Shown piece after piece: positions 8,238 through 16,573 of a stretch of 64,000 nucleotides of DNA (positions are counted from its first letter, which is position 1; each line of letters opens with the position of its first letter). A model generated the notes under the pieces. The model did no database searches, was not told where the DNA came from, and worked only from the letters and a program-made list of their open reading frames with translations. A program made the position numbers and the translations under genes. The stretch covers positions 1-64,000 of the forward strand of contig NZ_JAGHQW010000023.1 in NCBI RefSeq assembly GCF_017744115.1, read 5' to 3'. The DNA comes from Salinisphaera sp. G21_0 (GTDB lineage: Bacteria; Pseudomonadota; Gammaproteobacteria; Pseudomonadales; Endozoicomonadaceae).

Positions 8238-9314
8238 ATGATTCTTCGTTCTCACAAAAGGCCTCATACAGCTACTGAGACCTTTGTTTCTGCGCATCCT
8301 TTGTCCGATGCGTTCCTCAAGGGGAAAAAGATAAGAAAGAATAATAACCAGGACAAACCCGGTCAGTCTTGCTTATCCACAATGGATAACCCAACCACTA
8401 AAGCGACTGCAACAGGGAATAAACAAAGAACCATTTCATTACGACCATTGCCGACCAGATTGCTTCGATTACCCCTTCCGGAGACCAACGGAAAAGAAAT
8501 CAGCCCCACAATTCCCAACAAAGGACGCCGTGCTGCCTATAAATGCCAGAAAATTAATGCACCCAATATTCGCGGTTCTCAGGAAACGATCATGACCGGC
8601 TATATTGACCCGGCAATAATCACAGGCATTAATCGTGATATAGAGGCCATGGGCTTCCCGTACCACGAAATAATAGCCCGACAAGGCAATGCTACAGGCA
8701 GTCTCGTTCCCAGGTGGGAAGCCTATCTGGCAAAACTACCGAGTACACAAGCCACGTTCATGTGTCATGGTGATGCCGGGCTTGTACGCTCATGGGCAAT
8801 CCCGATGCCAGCAGAAGAACCGGACCGCGCAATATTGGCTGCCAGCCATTCAACCATTATCCATCTGGTGAATCATCTTCACACCCTCAACCCTGATATT
8901 AAACGCTATTTTGGCCAGAATGCCCTGCGCCTGACGTCTATTAATTTTTATTGTCGCCGATCTGAAAACCCTGAGAATAACGCCATGCTACCATCGAATC
9001 ACTGTCTTGGCTGGCATGTGGATAAGGGCAAGGTAGGCCAGCTGGTGGCTTGTATCAATCTGGCAGGTCAGCGAACGTTAACCATACGAAACAATGATCA
9101 GCTGGCAACCATTGAATCGAATGAACCCGGCCATTTTTACATAATGGATGCAACCCAGTTCGAGCACGCGGTCCATTTAACCGACACTGACAATAGCATG
9201 GCTCTGATTCTCAGATCACCTTACCCTGAGCTTCCCCCGGGCTCTGACACCTCTGATTTCTTTGCCAACACCGATCTATTTTTACCCGGTGCAAAATCAA
9301 TGATCAGAGCTTAA
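8238..9314 (+). CDS. Putative 2OG-Fe(II) oxygenase-fold protein with basic N-terminal extension
   Basis: I do not recognise a named family. The C-terminal half has the layout of a 2-oxoglutarate/Fe(II) dioxygenase: HxD in GWHVDKG (His260, Asp262), a distal histidine in QFEHAVHL (His310 or His313) and an arginine in LILRSPY (Arg326) that could bind the 2OG carboxylate. The strand GHFYIMDATQ lies between them as in the jelly-roll fold. The first 110 residues are low-complexity, rich in Lys, Arg, Thr and Asn, and not typical of the fold, so the true start may be downstream, for example at the ATG of MTGYIDPAII (8591). It stands alone, convergent with ynjD; the two stop codons overlap in the 9304-9314 region. 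Substrate unknown. Confidence 0.55.
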   Translation: MILRSHKRPHTATETFVSAHPLSDAFLKGKKIRKNNNQDKPGQSCLSTMDNPTTKATATGNKQRTISLRPLPTRLLRLPLPETNGKEISPTIPNKGRRAAYKCQKINAPNIRGSQETIMTGYIDPAIITGINRDIEAMGFPYHEIIARQGNATGSLVPRWEAYLAKLPSTQATFMCHGDAGLVRSWAIPMPAEEPDRAILAASHSTIIHLVNHLHTLNPDIKRYFGQNALRLTSINFYCRRSENPENNAMLPSNHCLGWHVDKGKVGQLVACINLAGQRTLTIRNNDQLATIESNEPGHFYIMDATQFEHAVHLTDTDNSMALILRSPYPELPPGSDTSDFFANTDLFLPGAKSMIRA

Positions 9315-9927
9315 GCAATAAGCCTTTATCAGGAATATCCTGTTCATCATGGGTCACCATAAGCGCAGGCATGCTTCGGCTCTGAATCTGTTGAAAGACG
9401 AAGTGCCGAAAGCTGCTTCTCAGTGTTGCATCCAACTTGGAAAAAGGCTCATCCAGCAGCAGGGCTTTGGGTTCCGATAACAGCGTTCGCATCAGGCTGA
9501 TTCTTGCTTTTTGGCCACCGGACAGCATGGCTGGATTCAGCTCGAAAAAGCCCGACATTCCGCAGTCAGCCAGTGCCTGCTCTGCTCTTTCCTGGCGCTG
9601 GGATTTCCGGTAGTGCGCAGGCAGCGCAAAGGCCAGATTCTCACCCACCGTCATATGGGGAAACAACAGGTGATCCTGAAACTGCAGGCCTACCTGTCGT
9701 TTATAGGGCGGCAGGTTATTCAGCACTACCCCGTCCAGCATCACCTGTCCTGAGCAACCAAAGCTGTTTGGCAGCGTCCCGCAAATCAGATTTAACAAAC
9801 TGCTTTTACCACAACCACTGGGACCCAATACCGAAAGCACTTCACCGCCGTCCACGCAACAACAGATGTTATCCAACAGCTTCTGGCCATTCAGCGTAAT
9901 ATCAATTTGATCAAGAATCAGGCTCAA
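9304..9927 (-). CDS. ynjD: ABC transporter ATP-binding protein YnjD
   Basis: This 207-residue ATPase is the cytoplasmic motor of the YnjBCD importer. Walker A GPSGCGKSSL, Q-loop QFQDHLLFP, signature LSGGQKARI, Walker B ALLLDEP and H-loop MVTHDEQD are all present. I take the start at TTG 9927 (SLILDQIDITL): it overlaps the TGA stop of ynjC, and GGAG lies about 9 bases upstream. Reading further up would only translate the ynjC C-terminus in another frame. It is the last gene of the minus-strand ynjB-ynjC-ynjD operon and is convergent with the oxygenase-like gene. Confidence 0.88.
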   Translation of the reverse strand: MSLILDQIDITLNGQKLLDNICCCVDGGEVLSVLGPSGCGKSSLLNLICGTLPNSFGCSGQVMLDGVVLNNLPPYKRQVGLQFQDHLLFPHMTVGENLAFALPAHYRKSQRQERAEQALADCGMSGFFELNPAMLSGGQKARISLMRTLLSEPKALLLDEPFSKLDATLRSSFRHFVFQQIQSRSMPALMVTHDEQDIPDKGLLLKL

Positions 9928-11669
9928 GAGTGGAGTCTCCTGGCAAAACGTCCATGTCTGATTGTCCAATAGCTCAGGAAAAAAGCCATGGCATAAGCAA
10001 TAAAAGGCAGGAGCATTTGAACAAGCCCGTAGACGCCAATCAACCGTCGATTTCCTCCGGAAACCAGACTGACGGCCTCGGTTGTCACTGTCTCCACCCG
10101 GCCAGCACTGGCAAACAGGGTTGGCAGATATTGGGCAATACTCACCGCAAAGCCCAACGCCAGACTGGCCATCACCGGACGCCAGAGTATGCCCAGTTTC
10201 ACCCGCAAAAAGGTCTTCAGCCAAGACCCGGATAATAACAGTCCCTGAAGACTGTGACGCTGATCATAATGCTGCCAGGGGCCTGACAAACTCAGAAAGC
10301 AGTAGGGCAATACGAACAGCAAATGCAGTCCGGTAACCGTCAACCAGTGACCCTCAGCTCCCCATTGCAGCAGAAGCAGTTGAACACCAAACAGAAAAGT
10401 CATTTGCGGCAAAAGTAATGGAATATACATGGCCCCCCTGGTCAGCAGGGCCAGCCACTTTCCGGCAGATTCACTGTTTTGTCGCTGGAGATCATTCAGC
10501 TCCAGCAAAATAACCGAGATAATGTTGGCCGCCAGCGTGGCGGTCACGCCGATCAGCAGGGAGTTCACAATGGGCTCACTGATACCCTCCCAGGCTCGCT
10601 GCCAGCTTCGTAAAGACCAGTCTGGCCAGAGAGAAGGGAATCGCCAGCGCCAGACAAAAGACCAGATCAGCAGAGCAGCCCCGCCTGACAGAAACAGCAT
10701 CACCAAACCCTGCCAGGCTTTCCTGCTGAACGACAGCCAGAGACCACTGAACCGACCACGGTACCCATTGATCAACCAGTATCTGAGCAGTCTGTTCATG
10801 GTCCATTCCGTCAGGTGAAAAGCACCAATAACAGAGGCCACCAGCAGCAACAAGAGCACACTGCCCGATGCGGCAAGCAGGCTTTTGCTCAAATCCGGAT
10901 CATTTATCCACTGAAAAATCTGTACGGCAAATGTCGGAGGGTTTGCAGGCCCAATCACCAGTACCACATCCACCACAGAGATGGCGAACGCCAATACGGT
11001 ATACACTGGCAAACGAATCATCGGGTAGAGGCGCGGCCAGATCAGCTTAAGCCAGATAACACCTGGCTGGTATCCCAGGCTTCCGCCCAGTTTCAGCGTA
11101 TCGGCGACGGGCAACTGCACGACAGACGTCGCCATCATAAACAGCAAAAAAGGGGTTTCTTTAATAATCAGAATCAGTATCAGGCTAATGCCGTATTGAT
11201 CCTGGGTCGTCTGCCAGTCAGGGGGAAAGCTCCACCCGGCAAAAACAGCAATAAGCCGGGCCAGCAAACCACTGGGCATCAACACAAACATAACCCCAAA
11301 AGCCAGTGCCACATGGGGCACAGCCATCAAGGGTGCCAGCCACCGCTGAACCTTATGCCAAAGGGGCGTGCCCCAGGTGCAACAGATAACACCAAAAGCA
11401 AGGAACAGGGATAACAAAGTGGATGCAACAGAGGTCCAGAGACTGAGCAACAGCATCTCGATAAGCGCGGGTGTTTCCAGCAGCATTTGCCAGGAAGATA
11501 AACTGAATGTGTCAAACCCCAGGACCGGCATATACCCAAAGGCAGGCAGCATAATACTGCCCAACCCGGCCAGGACCGGGAATAAAAACAGAGCCACCAA
11601 CCCTAAAGCAAGTAACCGTGAAACAGACCTGACAAATACCTGCTGTTCACACTTTATCAATAAACTCAC
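9924..11669 (-). CDS. ynjC: ABC transporter permease YnjC (fused, two MetI-like domains)
   Basis: This 581-residue inner-membrane protein has about a dozen hydrophobic segments in two halves, each with a binding-protein-dependent permease domain, as in YnjC/ThiP-type fused permeases. The EAA-type loops are visible as LGGSLGYQPGVIWLKLIWP in the first half and LLLSGSWLKTFLRVKLGILWRP in the second. The ATG overlaps the stop of ynjB by 4 bp (ATGA), and its own stop overlaps the ynjD start, so the three are translationally coupled. It is longer than the E. coli protein (511). Substrate not established for this family. Confidence 0.88.
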   Translation of the reverse strand: MSLLIKCEQQVFVRSVSRLLALGLVALFLFPVLAGLGSIMLPAFGYMPVLGFDTFSLSSWQMLLETPALIEMLLLSLWTSVASTLLSLFLAFGVICCTWGTPLWHKVQRWLAPLMAVPHVALAFGVMFVLMPSGLLARLIAVFAGWSFPPDWQTTQDQYGISLILILIIKETPFLLFMMATSVVQLPVADTLKLGGSLGYQPGVIWLKLIWPRLYPMIRLPVYTVLAFAISVVDVVLVIGPANPPTFAVQIFQWINDPDLSKSLLAASGSVLLLLLVASVIGAFHLTEWTMNRLLRYWLINGYRGRFSGLWLSFSRKAWQGLVMLFLSGGAALLIWSFVWRWRFPSLWPDWSLRSWQRAWEGISEPIVNSLLIGVTATLAANIISVILLELNDLQRQNSESAGKWLALLTRGAMYIPLLLPQMTFLFGVQLLLLQWGAEGHWLTVTGLHLLFVLPYCFLSLSGPWQHYDQRHSLQGLLLSGSWLKTFLRVKLGILWRPVMASLALGFAVSIAQYLPTLFASAGRVETVTTEAVSLVSGGNRRLIGVYGLVQMLLPFIAYAMAFFLSYWTIRHGRFARRLHS

Positions 11670-12919
11670 TGGCGGTATCTTGCCTTCCAGGCATCCTCAA
11701 GTTCAGCGACCCAGGAGCTGTGAGGTTCCGGAAGTACTTTACCCAGCGCTTCAGGAGACAGGGTTGCCGGCCCCAGGGGCAAACTAGTAAAGCGTTTGCG
11801 TTCAGTACCCTTTAACTGGCTCATGCTCAGCACCGTAGGGTCTCCCCAGACATCCGGATTCGCTTTGTGTGCCTGTGCCTCCGGTGATAGCAGAAAATTA
11901 ATGACGACCTGTGCTGCCCCGGTAGAATCACTGTTGAAAGGAATCGCCAGAAAATGGGTGTTTCCCAATGTGCCCGCATTATGGACGTATGTTCTCACCG
12001 TGTCTGGCAGCTCCCCATTGGCAATAGCAGAGCTGGCATAGGCGGGATTAAAGGTCATTGAGAGTAAAATTTCACCGTCGTCCAACATGGGCGTCAGCGC
12101 CAGATTATTGGCTGGAAACGTCTCGCCCTCTCGCCACAATAAAGGGTGAAGTTCATCAAGATATCGCCATAAAGGAGAGGTTACCGCATCGAAATCCGCC
12201 TCAGAAACGGGCTTTAACAGCACACCGGGTTCTGGTGTCAACTCACTCAACAACTGCTTCAGAAACGTCGTACCGACAAAATCGGGTGGCAAGGGGTACG
12301 TCACACGCCCTTTATGCTTTCTGGCAAACTCAAGAAGTTCTGAGGCATTGGCTGGCGGGACCGTTTCTTTTCGGGAAAACGAATCGGTGTCATAAATAAA
12401 CACCAGTTGTGCCATCCCCCAGGGCGCTTCGAGGCCATCAACAGGCTCACCAAAGTCGAGCACCGTGGAGGGGTTCTCTTCTGGGTCCACGCCCTTGAAC
12501 GAGGGTAAGTCCTGAACAAAAGGACCAAACAACAGGCCGTTTTGCTTCATTGAACGAAAGTTTTCACCATTAATCCATACCAGATCAACGGAGCCATTAC
12601 TGTTTCGTCCGGCTGTTTTTTCCGCAAGTACACGACTTACGACATTTGATGTATCACTGACTTTGACATGTTTCAGTGCAATACCGTAGCGTTTATCTAC
12701 CTGATCGGTAGCCCAGTCAATATAATCATTGATCTGCTCGCTTCCCCCCCAGGCATTGAAATAAACCGTCTGCCCTTTTGATTGCTCAACGATTTCCTGC
12801 CAGGTGGTAGTTTTTGCTTCGCTGGCACTGACACTGCTGATAAAAGCGACGGTAGCCATGACCAAAGCCGTTGAGGCTTGCTTGCTCCATGTACTTATGA
12901 TGTTCATATTACCTTTCAT
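11666..12919 (-). CDS. ynjB: ABC transporter substrate-binding protein YnjB
   Basis: This is the periplasmic solute-binding component, 417 residues from the first ATG. A Sec signal peptide ends near SSVSASEA. The mature protein closely follows YnjB: GQTVYFNAWGGSEQIN, SVDLVWINGENF, APWGMAQLVF, VTYPLPPDF, LWREGETFPANN, NFLLSPEAQ and WGDPTVL. The start may be ATG 12907 (MNIISTWSK) with AAAGG in front, or ATG 12919. It follows the CPXCG gene by 1 bp and overlaps ynjC by 4 bp. The transported ligand of YnjBCD is not firmly known. Confidence 0.92.
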   Translation of the reverse strand: MKGNMNIISTWSKQASTALVMATVAFISSVSASEAKTTTWQEIVEQSKGQTVYFNAWGGSEQINDYIDWATDQVDKRYGIALKHVKVSDTSNVVSRVLAEKTAGRNSNGSVDLVWINGENFRSMKQNGLLFGPFVQDLPSFKGVDPEENPSTVLDFGEPVDGLEAPWGMAQLVFIYDTDSFSRKETVPPANASELLEFARKHKGRVTYPLPPDFVGTTFLKQLLSELTPEPGVLLKPVSEADFDAVTSPLWRYLDELHPLLWREGETFPANNLALTPMLDDGEILLSMTFNPAYASSAIANGELPDTVRTYVHNAGTLGNTHFLAIPFNSDSTGAAQVVINFLLSPEAQAHKANPDVWGDPTVLSMSQLKGTERKRFTSLPLGPATLSPEALGKVLPEPHSSWVAELEDAWKARYRQ

Positions 12920-12920
12920 A

Positions 12921-13136
12921 TCAAAAGCCAGACTCTGTCGTTAATTGACAATGATGGTTACCGTCTTCATCGATGGTCAGCATCACAACGATGGGACGGC
13001 AGCACACCTGACAATCTTCAGTGTAAAGCAATGATTCATCCGTCTCCGTGAAGCCAGCATCCAACAGCAGTTCGATTGGCTCTCCACAATACGGGCAATG
13101 ATCCTGCCAGCTGATCCACTCATCCATCGCGAACAC
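12921..13136 (-). CDS. CPXCG motif-containing cysteine-rich protein
   Basis: This small acidic protein (71 residues, or 68 from the second ATG, MDEW) has two Cys pairs, CPYCGE and CQVCCRP, which match the CPXCG zinc-ribbon-like family. Members are common in gammaproteobacteria and have no assigned function. It lies directly upstream of ynjB (1-bp gap) and probably shares its transcript. Confidence 0.85.
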   Translation of the reverse strand: MFAMDEWISWQDHCPYCGEPIELLLDAGFTETDESLLYTEDCQVCCRPIVVMLTIDEDGNHHCQLTTESGF

Positions 13137-13176
13137 CTTTTCTCAGTCAGAGGGTATTAAGTAATAGTCCTGAAAT

Positions 13177-13292
13177 AACTTCCACATTTCCGATACTATC
13201 CAGTCAAGAAAAACTTTGTCACGGAGTCATGGAGGAAAAGATTTTTCTGTTCTCCGTGCCTCCGTGGCAAAAAAAGTAAGTTATTCAGGGAC
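13177..13292. repeat. Palindromic intergenic repeat (family 2, copy a)
   Basis: Outer arms GTCCTGAAATAACT (13177-13190) and AGTTATTCAGGGAC (13279-13292) are inverted to each other, and inner arms TTTGTCACGGAG...GGAGG and CTCCGTGCCTCCGTGG pair in the centre. The right end covers the stop codon of serB. A related sequence lies at 58680-58770. Confidence 0.6.
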
Positions 13293-14592
13293 AATTACCA
13301 AGCGACTCCAGATCTTTCTCACTAAAGCCCAACAGATACAGAATACTATCCAGCCCCAGGGTGGAAATTGACTGCCGGGCACTTTGTTTCACCATCGGCT
13401 TGGCCCGAAAGGCAATTCCCAGCCCGGCCACACTGAGCATTGGCAGATCATTGGCACCATCACCCACCGCAATAACCTGATTCAGGGAAATACCCTCTTC
13501 AGCGGCAATCTGCTTCAGTAGTGTGGCTTTTCGCTCACCATTAACAATGTCGCCTTTCACCTGGCCGGTAACCTTGCCATCCACCATGTCCAGTTCATTG
13601 GCATGGATATAGTCTATCCCCAGTTTATCCTGAAGATAGCGGGCAAAATAGGTAAACCCACCGGATAGAATAGCCGTACGATAGCCCAGTGAACGGAGGG
13701 TGCGAATCAACTTTTCTGCACCTTCGGTTAACGGCAGCTGTCTGGCAATATCACACAGCACAGACTCATCCAGCCCCCTCAACATGGCCAGGCGCTCACG
13801 AAAGCTGTCATTAAAATCCAGCTCACCCTGCATGGCCCTCTCAGTGATCATTGCCACCTGGTCACCCACACCTGCGGCCTCCGCCAGAAGGTCGATAACC
13901 TCCGCTTCGATCAGGGTGGAGTCCATATCAAAAACAACCAGCCGACGGTTACGCCGGTAAATACTGTCTTCCTGAAATGCCACATCAGCGTCCAGGTCAG
14001 CGGTAAGATTGAGAAAGTCAGCCCTTAGCTTTTCCTGATCAGGGGCTGTACCCCGGACCGAAAACTCCAGGCATGATGAACGATGGCCGTTTTTTTCATC
14101 CGTCTGGTTATCATTGCGCAGCGATCGTCGACCGGAAAGGCGGGAAATATGGTCAATGTTCAGTCCATGCGCGGCGGTAATACCAGAGACTCTGGCGATT
14201 TGCTCCGCGGTGACATGACGGGATAACAGGGTCAATATATAACGATTCCTGCCTTGCTCAGAGACCCAGTGCTCGTAATCATCTTCGGATACTGGTTGAT
14301 AACTAAACTGCAAATCACTTTCATGGAAATGAAACAGAAGATCTTTAAGCATTCTGCTGGCAACAGCAGCGGAATCACCATGACCTGAAGCCAGGTCTGG
14401 CAGACGGACAAGAATGCCCCAGGTCAGGGTATCGTGGATGACCGATTGACCAATATCCAGAATTTCCAGACCGTAGTTGGCCATAATAGAGGTTATGGAT
14501 GAGGTGAGTCCCGGCTGGTCCCGGCCAGTCACATTAATCAGTATTATATTGCTCACTTTTTTCTGCACGTTTGTACTCGTTTTTATAACCAC
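13285..14592 (-). CDS. serB: Phosphoserine phosphatase SerB
   Basis: SerB is the HAD-family enzyme for the last step of serine synthesis (phosphoserine to serine). HAD motif I is FDMDSTLIEAEVID, motif II lies near AILSGGFTYFA, and motif IV is VIAVGDGANDLPML. The N-terminal half (about 1-190) carries two ACT-like regions (VTGRDQPGLTSSITS and ILTLLSRHVTAEQIA), as in the longer Pseudomonas type (435 residues here). It is transcribed divergently from the first ankyrin gene. In Pseudomonas serB neighbours fimX and an AhpA/YtjB-like gene; here both are within 8 kb but separated by inserted genes. Confidence 0.95.
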   Translation of the reverse strand: MVIKTSTNVQKKVSNIILINVTGRDQPGLTSSITSIMANYGLEILDIGQSVIHDTLTWGILVRLPDLASGHGDSAAVASRMLKDLLFHFHESDLQFSYQPVSEDDYEHWVSEQGRNRYILTLLSRHVTAEQIARVSGITAAHGLNIDHISRLSGRRSLRNDNQTDEKNGHRSSCLEFSVRGTAPDQEKLRADFLNLTADLDADVAFQEDSIYRRNRRLVVFDMDSTLIEAEVIDLLAEAAGVGDQVAMITERAMQGELDFNDSFRERLAMLRGLDESVLCDIARQLPLTEGAEKLIRTLRSLGYRTAILSGGFTYFARYLQDKLGIDYIHANELDMVDGKVTGQVKGDIVNGERKATLLKQIAAEEGISLNQVIAVGDGANDLPMLSVAGLGIAFRAKPMVKQSARQSISTLGLDSILYLLGFSEKDLESLGNCP

Positions 14593-14700
14593 TCAAACGT
14601 TGATAAATAAGCCATTTTACAGCCATCAAAGTGTGTACGATTGTACATATTATCACTGGTATTTATACAGGGCCGGGACAAAATTGAGGATAAGAATAAT

Positions 14701-14816
14701 CCTCTGCTGATAACTGCGTTTTCAAAAAAAAAACGTGAAAAATTTCTGTTTTGTGGAATTCCCCCTTCTGCTCGTTGTCTAAACCACAGTCTTAAATCCT
14801 ACAGTAGGGCAAAGTG
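14701..14816 (+). promoter_or_regulatory. Conserved upstream region of ankyrin gene 1
   Basis: This 116-bp stretch is clearly related to 16460-16573 in front of ankyrin gene 2. Shared blocks are CCTCTGCTG, TTCAAAAAAAA(A)ACGTG, GGAATT, TTGTC and TTAAATCCTA/TTTAATCCTA, ending AAAG(T/C)GATG. Ankyrin gene 3 keeps only the last part (CTTTAACTCTAAAATTGGACAAAGCGATG). It probably holds a promoter, but no -35/-10 pair is convincing. Confidence 0.5.
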
Positions 14817-16277
14817 ATGAATAATAGTGATATTAGCAATGTGCACAGAGTCAGGTTCAACCTGGAAAATGTCGATGTTAACTATAAGAGTGACGACGAG
14901 TATAACGGAGGACAACTTAATGGGCACTCACTGGTCAAAACCTCTGACACCCCGAAAAGCATTATCAAAAAGCCTGACGATGGACAGCAGAAGTCAATCA
15001 GTCTTGACCAACGCGGATGTGCAGACAAGCAACCATCACTGCCGATTGATCCGGGCCGTAGCAGCGTCATTGACGGCAAATCAATTAAACCCAACCACCA
15101 TAGTGAAACACCCCTGCACACTGCTGAACGGCAACGCAGCACCAATATATGGCAAATACTGAAAAAGAACGACGAATTCAGTGAAGACATGGTCAACACT
15201 GCCCGGGAGGGCAATGCTGAACATCTTCAATTCCTGATCAGCAAACAACCCGACGAATCTACCCTTAATAACGCCCTTAAAGAAGCCGCCAAATCGGGGC
15301 AAAGGCATTGCCTTGAAATCCTGATCACAGCGGGAGCAAACAACTTTGACGATGCCCTGTGTGCTGCCGCCGCACAGGGGCAAGCACATTGCCTCCACCC
15401 ACTGATCAGAACGGATGATAACGTAAAAGTCCTTAACATGGCCCTGTGCGAAGCCGCAAGGCATGGACAAACCCAGTGCCTCAAACCCCTGATCAATCAG
15501 GGAGCAAATAATCTCAATGGAGCCCTGTGCGCTGCCGCCGAACAGGGGCAAAGCAAGTCCCTGCCACTCTTGATCAAAGAGGGAGGGAAAAACCTTGACC
15601 TTAACAATGCTTTGTATTTCGCTGTCCTGAAAGAAAACGATGAGATCGGGGACTATCTGATTGATAACGGAGCGGATGTTACTACCTTAGTGCACACTGC
15701 TGCCCAGAAAGATTCTGTAGAACAGCTGAATGACCAGCTCATCTCGACTTACATCAATACTCCCAATAAGGACGGCTTTACACCACTGCATATCACCGCT
15801 GCCATGGGCTATATCAAAAGCCTGAAAAAGCTGCTTAAAACCGATAAAGTGAATATCAATATCACTGATAAATCCGGCAATACGGCTCTCCACTATGCTC
15901 TCTACAATTACGATGAAGCCGACGGTAAGATCGTCATGGAGGAATTACTGAAAACCAGCGACACCGCGGTAGTAAATCAGAGGGGTCAAGCGGGCTGGAC
16001 ACCTCTCCATTTTGCTGCCTACAGGAATATTCCAGACGCCGTCAGGCAATTACTGGCCATTAAAGACATCAAGGTCAATCAAAAGGGTGTCCTTGGCCAT
16101 ACAGCTCTCCACATAGCTGCTACAAGAGGTCATACAGAGATCGTCAGGATATTGCTGGACAATGCTGTTGGCATTGATGTCAAAGCGAAAAATAACAAAG
16201 GCCAAACGGCTCGATATTATGCTGACGATTATTGCAGGAAACTACTTAAAGACTTTTTAAAAGCAAATAAACACTAA
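14817..16277 (+). CDS. Ankyrin-repeat protein 1
   Basis: This 486-residue protein has no signal peptide and no membrane segment. Residues 1-90 are a non-repetitive leader shared with the two following genes (YNGGQLNGHSLVKT, CADKQPSLPIDPG). Then come about five short 27-29-residue repeats such as GANNLNGALCAAAEQGQSK with a C-terminal LPLLIKE, which lack the TPLH hairpin. The C-terminal half has canonical 33-residue ankyrin repeats (DGFTPLHITAAMGY, SGNTALHYALYN, AGWTPLHFAAYR, LGHTALHIAATRGH). Ankyrin proteins bind other proteins; in symbionts many are injected into host cells, which is an inference here. Start ATG 14817 chosen by analogy with gene 2 rather than GTG 14814. A terminator follows. 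Confidence 0.85.
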   Translation: MNNSDISNVHRVRFNLENVDVNYKSDDEYNGGQLNGHSLVKTSDTPKSIIKKPDDGQQKSISLDQRGCADKQPSLPIDPGRSSVIDGKSIKPNHHSETPLHTAERQRSTNIWQILKKNDEFSEDMVNTAREGNAEHLQFLISKQPDESTLNNALKEAAKSGQRHCLEILITAGANNFDDALCAAAAQGQAHCLHPLIRTDDNVKVLNMALCEAARHGQTQCLKPLINQGANNLNGALCAAAEQGQSKSLPLLIKEGGKNLDLNNALYFAVLKENDEIGDYLIDNGADVTTLVHTAAQKDSVEQLNDQLISTYINTPNKDGFTPLHITAAMGYIKSLKKLLKTDKVNINITDKSGNTALHYALYNYDEADGKIVMEELLKTSDTAVVNQRGQAGWTPLHFAAYRNIPDAVRQLLAIKDIKVNQKGVLGHTALHIAATRGHTEIVRILLDNAVGIDVKAKNNKGQTARYYADDYCRKLLKDFLKANKH

Positions 16278-16330
16278 CGCAATATGAAAGGTTAAATCTC
16301 AGCCAGGATTATTACTATTTCTGGAACCAA

Positions 16331-16367
16331 ATACTCATGATCGTCATAGCCGGTCATGAGTATTTTT
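16331..16367 (+). terminator. Terminator of ankyrin gene 1
   Basis: ATACTCATGA and TCATGAGTAT form a perfect 10-bp stem around a 13-base loop (TCGTCATAGCCGG), followed by TTTTT. The same stem-loop, slightly changed, follows ankyrin gene 2. Confidence 0.8.
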
Positions 16368-16459
16368 AATCTGATTTTTTCCGGCCACCGTTACCAAGTG
16401 AAGAGTCACTCTGCAAGACCTCCCTATTTGATTGAGCCCGGTTTTTTTCAACAAAAAAT

Positions 16460-16573
16460 CCTCTGCTGCAAATTACGTATTCAAAAAAAAACGTGGGAAA
16501 TTCTATTTTAAGGAATTTTCTCTGCTGTTTATTGTCAAAGCTGCAGAGTTTAATCCTAAAGTAGAGTAAAGCG
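16460..16573 (+). promoter_or_regulatory. Conserved upstream region of ankyrin gene 2
   Basis: It is homologous to 14701-14816 (see there): CCTCTGCTG, TTCAAAAAAAAACGTG, GGAATT and TTGTCA, ending TAAAGTAGAGTAAAGCGATG. This shows the duplication unit of the ankyrin genes included the promoter region and the terminator. Confidence 0.5.

Noticed and set aside
10815-11414. 199-codon open frame on the plus strand
   Set aside because: It lies entirely antisense to ynjC, whose product is a clear permease; the composition (many Gln, His, Arg) is that of a reversed membrane protein gene.
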